In this document: positions 1 through 8,100 of the stretch, piece by piece
Numbering within the stretch: position 1 is the stretch's first letter
Layout: every line of letters begins with the position of its first letter
Assembly: GCF_013409625.1 (NCBI RefSeq)
Contig: NZ_JACCBF010000001.1
Span: forward strand, 1,054,001 to 1,118,000
Length of the DNA stretch: 64,000 nt
DNA from: Nocardioides kongjuensis
GTDB taxonomy: Bacteria; Actinomycetota; Actinomycetes; Propionibacteriales; Nocardioidaceae
Direction: 5' to 3'
Notes under the pieces: model-generated
Seen by the model: the letters and a program-made list of their open reading frames with translations, nothing else
Told to the model about the DNA's origin: nothing
Database searches by the model: none
Program-made: the position numbers and the translations under genes

Positions 1-2351
1 CGCCGGCGTACCAGTACAGCCGCTACAACTACAACCTCACCGACCTGTGGCAGCCGGACCTCCCGTTCGCGGCGTCCGACCACAACCCGGAGGTCGTGGG
101 CATCGACGTCCCGGACGTCGGCGGGCCCTTCAAGCGGGTCCAGGTCCTGGGCACCAACGACTTCCACGGCCGGATCCTGCCGTCGGGCGGTGACAGCGCC
201 GGCGCGTCGGTGCTCTCGGGTGCGGTGAAGTCGCTGCGCGCGGAGAACCCCAACACGGTGTTCGCGGCAGCGGGCGACCTGGTGGGTGCGTCGACGTTCG
301 AGTCCTTCATCCAGGACGACAACCCGACCATCGACGCCCTCAACAAGGCCGGCCTGGACGTCTCCGCCGCCGGGAACCACGAGTTCGACCGCGGGTACGC
401 CGACTTCGTCGACCGCATCCAGGACCGTGCGAACTGGACCTACATCGCGGCGAACGTCGAGGAGCCGGCCGGTGCGCCGGACAAGCTGGCCGAGACGTGG
501 ACCAAGACGGTCGACGGCGTGAAGATCGGCTTCGTCGGTGCGGTCACCGAGGACCTGCCGTCCCTGGTCAGCCCCGCCGGCATCCAGGGCGTGAGCGTCA
601 CCGACATCGTCGAGGCCACCAACAAGGCCGCGAAGAAGCTCAAGGCCGGCGGTGCCGACCTGGTGATCCTGCTGGTGCACGAGGGGTCGCCGACGACCGA
701 CTGCTCCTCGCCGAGCTTCACCGACCCGTCGACCGTGTGGGGCAACATCACCCAGAACACCTCGGCCGACGTCGACGCGATCATCTCGGGCCACACCCAC
801 CTGCTCTACAACTGCTCCTACACCGTGGACGCGTGGGCGAGCGAGGGCCGCGACGTCACGAAGCGCCCGGTGGTCTCGGCTGGTCAGTACGGGCAGAACC
901 TCAACCAGCTGGTCTTCACCTACTCCGGTGACGAGCTGGTCGCCGTCGCGCAGGACGTGATCGGCATCGCCGGTACCGGCTACCCGACCGACCCGCAGGT
1001 GGACCCGATCGTGTCGTCCGCGGTGGCCCAGGCCGACGTCCTCGGCGCCAAGGTCCTCGGCAAGATCGAGGGCCCGTTCAACCGGGCCAAGCTGCAGAAC
1101 GGCACCACCGAGAACCGCGGCGGCGAGTCGACCCTGGGCAACCTGGTCGCCGAGGTGCAGCGCTGGGCCACCGAGCAGCCGGAGTCGGGGAGCGCGCAGA
1201 TCGCGTTCATGAACCCCGGCGGTCTGCGCCAGGACATGGCCGGGACGGGATCCGGGTCCCCACGCGACCTGACCTACAAGCAGGCCGCGGTGGTCCAGCC
1301 GTTCGCCAACACCCTGGTCAACATGAGGCTGACCGGCGCCCAGATCGAGACCGTGCTCGAGCAGCAGTGGCAGCGGACCACGTCCGGCGCCGTGCCCTCG
1401 CGTCCCTTCCTCCGACTCGGCGTGTCGAGCGGCTTCACCTACACCTACGTCGAGACGCCGGTGACGGTGAACGGCACGCAGACCTTCCAGGGTGAGGTCA
1501 CGGGCATGTGGCTCGACGGTGTCGCCGTCGACGCCGCCCAGGTGTACTCGGTGACGGTCAACTCCTTCCTCGCCTCCGGCGGTGACAACTTCTTCGAGCT
1601 GGCCAACGGCGCGAACAAGAAGGACACCGGCAAGATCGACCTGCAGGCCATGGTCGACTACATGGCAGCGAAGGCCTCGGGCACGCCGCTGCCGGTCGAC
1701 GGGAGCCAGCACGCCGTGGAGGTGGAGTTCCCGAGCGATGCGCCGGCCTCCTACTCCCCGGGCAGCCACGTCCGGTTCGCCGTGGGATCCCTGGCGATGT
1801 CCACGGCAGCCGACGCCAAGGACGCCGAGCTGCAGGTCAAGCTCGGGGACCAGGTCCTCGGCAGCGTGCCGGTGGACAACACGATCGGGACGGCCGTCTA
1901 CGACCAGTACGGCACAGCCACGGTCGACGTGGTCCTGCCGGCCGGGACGCCCGGCGGTGTCGTGACGCTGAGCCTGGTCGGTGCCCAGAGCGGCACGCAG
2001 GTGCGGGTCCCGATCACGGTGACCGGTGGCGGCGTCGTCACCCCGCCGGCAACCCCGCAGTCGGTCTCGGTCGCCGTCACCGTCAAGCCGAAGAAGGTCG
2101 TGGTCGGCAAGACCCGCGCCAAGGTGCTCGTGGACGTCGTCGACGCGGCCGGCAAGCCCGTCACCGGCCAGGTGGAGATCAAGGTCAAGGGCCAGAAGGC
2201 GAGGACGGTCGCGCTCGTCGGTGGTTCGGCCAGGCTCAAGCTCAAGTCCTTCGCCACCACCGGACGCAAACGGGTCAAGGTCACGTTCCTGGGCACGGCG
2301 ACGCACCTGTCGAACGAGACGGTGACGACCTTCTGGGTGGTGCGTCGCTGA
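1..2351 (+). CDS. Secreted endonuclease/exonuclease-phosphatase plus 5'-nucleotidase fusion, 5' end outside window
   Basis: The gene is open at the left edge; the frame begins at base 3. The first visible residues end in SDHNPEVVGI, the C-terminal motif of the endonuclease/exonuclease/phosphatase fold, so this is the tail of an ExeM/NucH-like nuclease domain rather than an untranslated leader. It continues into a UshA/5'-nucleotidase module: metallophosphoesterase motifs GTNDFHGR (near base 150), AAGDLVGAS, GNHEFDRG (near 375) and SGHTH (near 790), then the substrate-binding domain with FMNPGGLRQDM and SFLASGGDNFF. The last roughly 100 residues, rich in Lys and Val, look like a bacterial Ig-like domain. 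Known members are extracellular and hydrolyse nucleic acids and nucleotides for phosphate or nucleoside supply. The GTG at base 96 could be mistaken for a start but is internal to the nuclease-to-nucleotidase junction. Confidence 0.88.
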   Translation, partial: PAYQYSRYNYNLTDLWQPDLPFAASDHNPEVVGIDVPDVGGPFKRVQVLGTNDFHGRILPSGGDSAGASVLSGAVKSLRAENPNTVFAAAGDLVGASTFESFIQDDNPTIDALNKAGLDVSAAGNHEFDRGYADFVDRIQDRANWTYIAANVEEPAGAPDKLAETWTKTVDGVKIGFVGAVTEDLPSLVSPAGIQGVSVTDIVEATNKAAKKLKAGGADLVILLVHEGSPTTDCSSPSFTDPSTVWGNITQNTSADVDAIISGHTHLLYNCSYTVDAWASEGRDVTKRPVVSAGQYGQNLNQLVFTYSGDELVAVAQDVIGIAGTGYPTDPQVDPIVSSAVAQADVLGAKVLGKIEGPFNRAKLQNGTTENRGGESTLGNLVAEVQRWATEQPESGSAQIAFMNPGGLRQDMAGTGSGSPRDLTYKQAAVVQPFANTLVNMRLTGAQIETVLEQQWQRTTSGAVPSRPFLRLGVSSGFTYTYVETPVTVNGTQTFQGEVTGMWLDGVAVDAAQVYSVTVNSFLASGGDNFFELANGANKKDTGKIDLQAMVDYMAAKASGTPLPVDGSQHAVEVEFPSDAPASYSPGSHVRFAVGSLAMSTAADAKDAELQVKLGDQVLGSVPVDNTIGTAVYDQYGTATVDVVLPAGTPGGVVTLSLVGAQSGTQVRVPITVTGGGVVTPPATPQSVSVAVTVKPKKVVVGKTRAKVLVDVVDAAGKPVTGQVEIKVKGQKARTVALVGGSARLKLKSFATTGRKRVKVTFLGTATHLSNETVTTFWVVRR

Positions 2352-2368
2352 CCCGACACGCCTGAGCT

Positions 2369-2385
2369 GACCGAGGGCCTCGGTC
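2369..2385 (+). terminator. Short GC hairpin after the nucleotidase gene
   Basis: Arms GACCGAG and CTCGGTC pair around a 3-nt loop, 17 nt after the stop codon. There is no T-run, as is common for terminators in high-GC actinobacteria. Its role as a terminator is inferred from position only. Confidence 0.35.
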
Positions 2386-2409
2386 GGTGCCCCGTGACAC
2401 GATGCGGTC

Positions 2410-2925
2410 ATGGAGTCACCGGCCGAGGCCCTCGTCACTGCTCTGCGGGACGCGAACGCCAGCGTCGCGACCGCCGAGTCCCTCACGGGCGGCCGGCTGG
2501 CGTCCCGGCTGACCGAGGTCCCCGGATCGTCGGTGGTGTACGCCGGCGGCGTCGTCAGCTACCAGACCCACATCAAGGTCGAGGTGCTCGGCGTTCCCCA
2601 GGAGGTGATCGACACCCACGGCGTCGTCTCCGCGCAGTGCGCGGAGGCCATGGCCGACGGGGCACGGCGACTGCTCGGGACGGCGTACGCGCTGAGCACG
2701 ACCGGCGTCGCGGGCCCCGACCGCCAGGAGGACAAGCCCGTCGGGACGGTCTTCGTGGGCCTGGCCGGGCCGGGTGGCACCGAGGTGGTGGCGCTCGACC
2801 TGGAGGGTGACCGGTCGCAGATCCAGGCCGCGACCGTCGACGCGGCGGTGTCCGCCCTCGCCGACGAGCTGGCCGCGGCGCGCTCAAGGGCTGGGCAGCC
2901 AGCGGAAGATTCGGGGCTCGGGTAG
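2410..2925 (+). CDS. pncC: CinA C-terminal family amidohydrolase (NMN deamidase type)
   Basis: 171 residues, the size of stand-alone CinA C-terminal domain proteins. Family motifs: ESLTGG at residues 23-28, GGVVSY, the HGVVS region, and STTGVAGPD near residue 97. Characterised relatives (PncC) deamidate nicotinamide mononucleotide to nicotinate mononucleotide in the pyridine nucleotide cycle; in actinobacteria the gene usually sits just before clgR and near recA, as it does here for clgR. The ATG is preceded by CACGAT with a 6-nt gap, compatible with a leaderless -10 element. The N-terminal molybdopterin-binding-like domain of full CinA is absent. The exact substrate in this organism is inferred from family. 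Confidence 0.88.
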   Translation: MESPAEALVTALRDANASVATAESLTGGRLASRLTEVPGSSVVYAGGVVSYQTHIKVEVLGVPQEVIDTHGVVSAQCAEAMADGARRLLGTAYALSTTGVAGPDRQEDKPVGTVFVGLAGPGGTEVVALDLEGDRSQIQAATVDAAVSALADELAAARSRAGQPAEDSGLG

Positions 2926-2981
2926 CGTTGGGCACAAGACCTGACCACACCCACCCCCCAACCCACGGAGAGGAGTTCGCG

Positions 2982-3290
2982 ATGGTGCTCTTCCGCCGAT
3001 CGCTCGGTGACATCCTGCGGAGTCGCCGTACCGAGCTCGGACTGACCCTCCGTGAGGTCTCCGGGGCGGCTCGGGTGAGCCTGGGCTACATCTCCGAGAT
3101 CGAGCGCGGCCAGAAGGAAGCGTCGTCCGAGCTGCTGGCGTCGCTGTGCGACGCGCTCGAGATGCCGCTGTCCGACGTGCTGCGCGAGGTCGCCGACGCG
3201 GTCGCCCTCGAGGAGGCCGCGGCCCTGGTCGCCGCCGCGCCGACCCCGATCGCGCCCCGCCGCGCGCCGGTCGTCGCCTCCGCCGCCTGA
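2982..3290 (+). CDS. clgR: ClgR-like XRE-family transcriptional regulator
   Basis: 102 residues. A helix-turn-helix of the Cro/C1 type covers residues 9-65 ([17 protein letters not shown], then [19 protein letters not shown]), which is the ClgR signature; the C-terminal tail is Ala/Pro-rich. ClgR activates clp protease and other protein-quality genes in actinobacteria. The start is the ATG at 2982, preceded by GGAGAGGAG; longer in-frame extensions to 2928 lack a ribosome binding site. It follows the cinA-type gene by 56 nt, the usual actinobacterial pair. A TAGCGT hexamer at 2922 overlaps the end of that gene and could be its own -10. The protease gene htpX lies next door on the opposite strand, a possible target. 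Confidence 0.85.
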   Translation: MVLFRRSLGDILRSRRTELGLTLREVSGAARVSLGYISEIERGQKEASSELLASLCDALEMPLSDVLREVADAVALEEAAALVAAAPTPIAPRRAPVVASAA

Positions 3291-3304
3291 TCTTCGGCGT
3301 CGTG

Positions 3305-3390
3305 CGAGTTTCACCGGCCGACCGGTGAAACTGGCGCTGGGACGAGGAAGCATCCTCGTCCCAGCGACAGTTTTGTCGTCCAACCTCGCG
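3305..3390. repeat. Intergenic two-stem-loop repeat, copy 1
   Basis: Two overlapping inverted repeats lie between the convergent ends of clgR and htpX. The first (3307-3332) is a 26-nt near-palindrome with arms AGTTTCACCGG/CCGGTGAAACT and one mismatch. The second (3329-3372) is a 20-bp stem, AACTGGCGCTGGGACGAGGA, with loop AGCA and one mismatch. The trailing segment (TTGTCGTCCAACCTCGCG) is also shared with the second copy at 38771-38858, which is in inverted orientation. Arms differ between copies but pairing is preserved. It may act as a bidirectional terminator between clgR and htpX; it has no coding potential and no transposase. Its wider distribution cannot be seen from this window. Confidence 0.85.
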
Positions 3391-3401
3391 TGGTCAGCCG
3401 A

Positions 3402-4274
3402 TCAGCGGCGCGCCATCGCCTCCAGGCGCGCGATCCGGTCGGCCATCGGCGGGTGGGTGGAGAACATCTTCTGAACGTCGGCGGCCCGGAACGGGTTGGC
3501 GATCATCATGTGGCTGGCGTTCTGCAGCTGCGGCGTGGGGGCGAGGGGAGCGCGGGCAGTGCCGGTCTCCAGCTTGCGCAGCGCCGAGGCCAGGGCCAGC
3601 GGGTCCTCGGTGAGGCGGGCCCCGTCCTCGTCGGCGTCGTACTCGCGGGTCCGGCTGATCGCCATCTGGATCACCGCGGCCGCGAACGGCGCGAGCAGCG
3701 CCGTGCCGATCATGACCAGCGGGTTCGGCCGGTCCTCGTCGTTGCCGCCGCCGAAGAAGGACGAGAACGCCAGGAACTGCGCCACCGAGCTGATCACGCC
3801 CGCCACCGCGGCGGCGACCGAGCCGGTGAGGATGTCACGGTTGTAGACGTGCATCAGCTCGTGGCCGAGCACGCCGCGCAGCTCGCGCTCGTCGAGCAGG
3901 CCGAGGATGCCCTCGGTGCAGCAGACCGCGGCGTGCTGTGGGTTGCGGCCGGTCGCGAACGCGTTCGGCGCCTGGGTGGGGGAGACGTAGAGCTGCGGCA
4001 TCGGCTGGCCGGCGCGCTCGGACAGCTCGCGCACGATCCGGTACATCGCGGGCTGCTGCGACTCCGAGACCGGGTAGGCGTGCATCGCCCTGATGGCGAG
4101 CTTGTCGGAGTTCCAGTAGCCGTAGGCCGTCGTACCGACGCCGATCAGCGCGAAGATCCAGATGAACGCCGAGCTGCCGGTGGCGGCGGCGATCAGGCCG
4201 CCCACCATGAGCAGCAGCGCGAAGATGGCGCCGAACAGACCGGCGGTCTTGAGGCCGTTGAAATGGCGGTGCAT
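3402..4274 (-). CDS. htpX: HtpX-type membrane zinc metalloprotease (M48)
   Basis: 290 residues, normal for HtpX. Two N-terminal membrane segments (about residues 10-30 and 36-52), the zinc-binding HELMH at 138-142, further hydrophobic segments around 152-200, and the third ligand in TREYDADEDG. HtpX degrades misfolded membrane proteins on the cytoplasmic face and is part of envelope stress control, cooperating with FtsH in the well-studied cases. The start ATG at 4274 is followed by MHRHFNGLKT, the usual N-terminus of the actinobacterial form. It is transcribed towards clgR and their 3' ends are separated only by the stem-loop repeat. No clear promoter was recognised in the 92 nt upstream. 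Confidence 0.92.
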   Translation of the reverse strand: MHRHFNGLKTAGLFGAIFALLLMVGGLIAAATGSSAFIWIFALIGVGTTAYGYWNSDKLAIRAMHAYPVSESQQPAMYRIVRELSERAGQPMPQLYVSPTQAPNAFATGRNPQHAAVCCTEGILGLLDERELRGVLGHELMHVYNRDILTGSVAAAVAGVISSVAQFLAFSSFFGGGNDEDRPNPLVMIGTALLAPFAAAVIQMAISRTREYDADEDGARLTEDPLALASALRKLETGTARAPLAPTPQLQNASHMMIANPFRAADVQKMFSTHPPMADRIARLEAMARR

Positions 4275-4366
4275 GCCAGGTCAACGAACGACGCCCGGTG
4301 TCGCGTTCCGCACGTCGGGGGAGACCCGGGTCACGTGTCCGGCGCTGGAACGGATGCGGGTCGTGG

Positions 4367-5161
4367 TCAGGCCGGCTGGCAGCGGGGACACCAGTAGGTG
4401 GTCCGCTCCCGGCCGGCCTCGCCGACCGGACCCGCCTCGATCGTCGTACGACACCGCAGGCACGGCTGCCGCTGGCGCCGGTAGACCCAGACCGGGTTGC
4501 GCCGGTCGCCGGTGGTCAGCGGCTGGCCGTGCTCGAGCCCGGAGCGCAGCATCTGCCGCGCCCGGCGCAGCAGGCGGAGCGGATCCCTGACGCTCGCGAC
4601 GGGGGACCGGGGGTGCGCGCCCTGGACGAAGCAGACCTCGGAGAGCCAGATGGTGCCGAGGCCGGCGACGACGGTCTGGTCGAGCAGCGTGCTGCCGAGC
4701 ACGCGGTCGGGTGCGGCGGTGAGCCGCGCCAGCGCGGTGGCTTCGTCGTCGGCGGTCCACGGGCCGAGCAGGTCCGGGCCGAGGTGGCCGACCACCGACT
4801 GCTCGTCGGCCGTCGGCAGCAGCTCGACCAGGCCGAGCAGGAACCCGATCGCCTCGGCCCGCTCGGTCCGGAGCACGACGCGAGCGTCGGCGGCCGGGCC
4901 CGGCCAGCGCGCGCCGGGGGCGATCACCCGCCAGCTGCCCTCCATCTTGAGGTGGGTGTGCAGGGTGAGCGGCGTGCCGCCGGGTGGGAGCAGCCGGGTG
5001 AGCAGGTGCTTGCCGTGGGTGGCGGTCCGCTCGACGCTGGCTCCGGTGAGGACCGTGGTGGCCAGCTGGGGGACCCGCAGGTCGGAGCCGGTGAGGACCT
5101 GGCCGGCGAGCGCCCGGTCCAGCCGGTCGGCGGTACGACGGACCGCATCGCCCTCAGGCAC
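4367..5161 (-). CDS. nei: Endonuclease VIII / formamidopyrimidine-DNA glycosylase family (Nei2 type)
   Basis: 264 residues. The N-terminal MPEGD carries the catalytic Pro-Glu exposed after Met removal; THGKHLL and HTHLKMEGSW are the conserved Lys/His motifs; a C-terminal zinc finger is visible (PCLRCR, then YWCPRCQ). These base-excision glycosylases remove oxidised bases and cut the abasic site. The gene overlaps the end of lhr by 8 nt, so the two are almost certainly translated from one mRNA. The lhr-nei pair is the same neighbourhood as Mycobacterium tuberculosis Rv3296-Rv3297, supporting assignment to the Nei2 branch. Whether it prefers oxidised pyrimidines cannot be told from sequence alone. 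Confidence 0.9.
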   Translation of the reverse strand: MPEGDAVRRTADRLDRALAGQVLTGSDLRVPQLATTVLTGASVERTATHGKHLLTRLLPPGGTPLTLHTHLKMEGSWRVIAPGARWPGPAADARVVLRTERAEAIGFLLGLVELLPTADEQSVVGHLGPDLLGPWTADDEATALARLTAAPDRVLGSTLLDQTVVAGLGTIWLSEVCFVQGAHPRSPVASVRDPLRLLRRARQMLRSGLEHGQPLTTGDRRNPVWVYRRQRQPCLRCRTTIEAGPVGEAGRERTTYWCPRCQPA

Positions 5162-8100
5162 GGACCCGCAGCCCTCGTGGGGTGGCCACGAACCCCGCCG
5201 CCGCGAGCGCGTCGCGCAGCGGCCCGCCGTTGCCCAGCAGGGCGGTGCCGTCGGCCTTCTCGACCGTGAGCTGCCCGAGCGTGCCGCGGCGTACGGCGGT
5301 CGAGAGCGCCTCGGCGGCCGGGGTCAGCTGGTCGGGGTCCTCGGTCCAGGTGAGCAGGGTGCGTCCGCCGCGCTCGACGTAGAGCACCAGCGCGCCGTCG
5401 ACCAGCACCACCAGGGCGCCCGCCTTGCGGCCGGGCCGGTGCCCCGCGCCTTCCTGCTCCCTCTCGGCCGTCGGCCACGGGAGGGCGGCGCCGTAGGGGT
5501 TGGCCGGGTCGGTGGCCGCCAGCGCGACGGCGACCGGCTTGGCGTCGCCCCCCTCGCCGACCGGCGTCGAGAACGACCGCAGCCGGTCGACGGCACCCGC
5601 GGTGCCGAACTGGGCGGCGCCGAGGCCCTCGACGAAGTACCCGCGCCGGCAGCGGCCGGCGTCCTCGAACGCGCTCAGCACCTTGTAGACCGCGGCGAAC
5701 CCTCCCGGGACCCGCTCGTTGACGACCGCACCGCGGGTCACGACGCCGTGGCGCTCGAGGAGCTGCTCGGCGGCGGCGTGGGCGCGTCGGGTCGGGTCGG
5801 CGTCGATCGGGGGCAGCAGCGCCCAGCGGCCGGCGGTCTCGGGCGGACCGGTGCGGGAGAGGCGTCCGGGCCGGGCCGGCGCACGGCGGGTGCGGTGGGC
5901 AGCGCGCCCGGAGCGGGTGAGCGCACGCAGCGGGGTGAGTGTGTCGTTGGTGAGGTGGCCGCTCCACACCAGCGCCCAGAGCGCCGCGCTGACCGCCTCG
6001 TCGAGCGGTGCGGCCTCGCCGGCGTCGACGCAGGCGCGCGCCACCTGGTCGGCGACCTGCCGGAAGAACCAGGCACCGCCCGGCGCGAGCACGTCGAGCA
6101 CTCGCTGGTGGAGCGGGTCCTCGACCGGGCCGGGCTCGGGGAGGGTGAGGTGGGCGCGGTCGGCGAGGTGGAGCGAGACCCAGCCGTCGCTGCCCGGAAG
6201 GGCGCCGTGCCCGGACCAGACGACCTCACCGGTCGCGGTCAGCTCGTCGAGCAGCGCCGGCTCGTAGTCGCGCACCCGCGCAGGCAGGACCAGGGACTCC
6301 AGCGCGCTCGCGGGCATCGGAGCCCCGGCGAGCTGCTCGATGGTGTGGAGCAGGCCGTCGATGCCGCGCGGTCCCTTGCCGCCTCCGGCGGTCGAGCCTG
6401 TCGAGACCTGGTGCCACGCCGTCGAGAACCGCGACAGCGTGGTCGGCTCCACCGGCTCGATCTCGTGGCGCAGCCGGGCCAGCGAGCGGCGCCGCAGCCG
6501 CCGCAGCACCTCGACGTCGCACCACTCCTCGCCCGCGCCGACCGGCCGGAACTCGCCGGACAGCACCCGACCCTGCGCCTCCAGCCGCTGCAGCGTGTGA
6601 CGGACCACCGCGACGCCCAGGCCGAGCCGGGCCGCCACCTGCTCGACGGTGAACGGCCCGTGGGTGCGGGCGTAGCGGCCCACCAGGTCGGCGAGCGGGT
6701 CGTCGACCGGCTCGGTGAAGGCGGCCGGTGTGCCGGGCGGCGCCGGGACGCCGAGTCCGTCGCGCAGCCGGGCGACGTCCTCGACGACGGCCCACGCGTC
6801 GCCGTACGCCATCCGGACCTCCACCACCCGGCGTGACGAGACCAGGTCGGCCAGCCATTCGGTGACCGGGGCGTCGTCGCGGGCGCGCGCAGCGACCTCG
6901 GTGACCGTCAGCGGGCCGAGCAGCCGGAGCAGGTCGACCAGGCCCTCGGCGTCGCGGGCGCGGCGCTCGGGGGTCGTGCGCTGGAGCTCGGCCTCGACCT
7001 CGGCGAGCACGTCGGGGTCGAGCAGCTCGCGCAGCTCGGCGCGGCCGAGGAGCTCGGCGAGCAGGCCCTGGTCGAGGGTGAGCGCGGCCGCCCGGCGCTC
7101 GGCGAGGGGAGAGTCGCCCTCGTAGACGAACTGGGCGACGTACCCGAACATCAGCGTGCGGGAGTAGGGCGAGGGCTGGGGCGTCTCGACCTCGGTGACG
7201 GTGACCTCGCGCTGGTCGACGCGGCGCAGCAGGGTGGTCAGGCCGGGTAGGTCGTAGACGTCGTTGAGCACCTCGCGGACCGTCTCGAGCACGATCGGGA
7301 ACGCGGGGTAGCGGGCCGCGACCTCGAGGAGCGCGGCCGCACGCTGGCGCTGCTGCCACAGTGGCGAGCGGCGGCCGGGATCGCGACGGGGCAACAGCAG
7401 GGCGCGGGCCGCGCACTCGCGGAACCGGGCGGCGAAGAGCGCGGAGCCGCCGACCTCGCGGGTGACGATCTCCTCGATCTCGTCGGGCTCGAACGCGATC
7501 AGCTCGGCGCCCGGCGGCTCCGCGTCGGTGTCGGGGATGCGGATCACGATGCCGTCGTCGGACGCCAGCGCCTGCCCGTCGACGCCGTGGCGCTCGCGCA
7601 GCCGGGCGTTGATCGCCAGTGCCCACGGCGCGTGGACGGCCGTGCCGTAGGGGGAGTGGACGGCCAGGCGCCAGTCGCCGAGCTCGTCGCGGAACCGCTC
7701 GACCAGGACGGTCGTGTCGCTGGGCAGCACGCGCGTCGCCTCGACCTGCTCGCGGAGGTAGGCGACGAGGTTGTGGGCCGCGTTGTCGTCGAGCCCGACC
7801 TCGCGGGCGCGCGCCTCTGCCGCCGTGTCGGGCAGGCCGGCGAGCTCGCGGGTGAAGGCGCCGATCGCCTGACCGAGCTCGGTGGGGCGTCCGGCGGTGT
7901 CGCCCTTCCAGAACGGCAGGCGCCCCGGCACGCCGGGTGCCGGGGTGACGATCACCCGGTCGTGGGTGATGTCCTCGATGCGCCAGCTGGTCGCGCCGAG
8001 CGCGAACACGTCGCCGACCCGGCTCTCGTAGACCATCTCCTCGTCGAGCTCGCCGACGCGCCGGTTGGTGCCCTCCCCGGCCAGGAAGACGCCGTACAAC

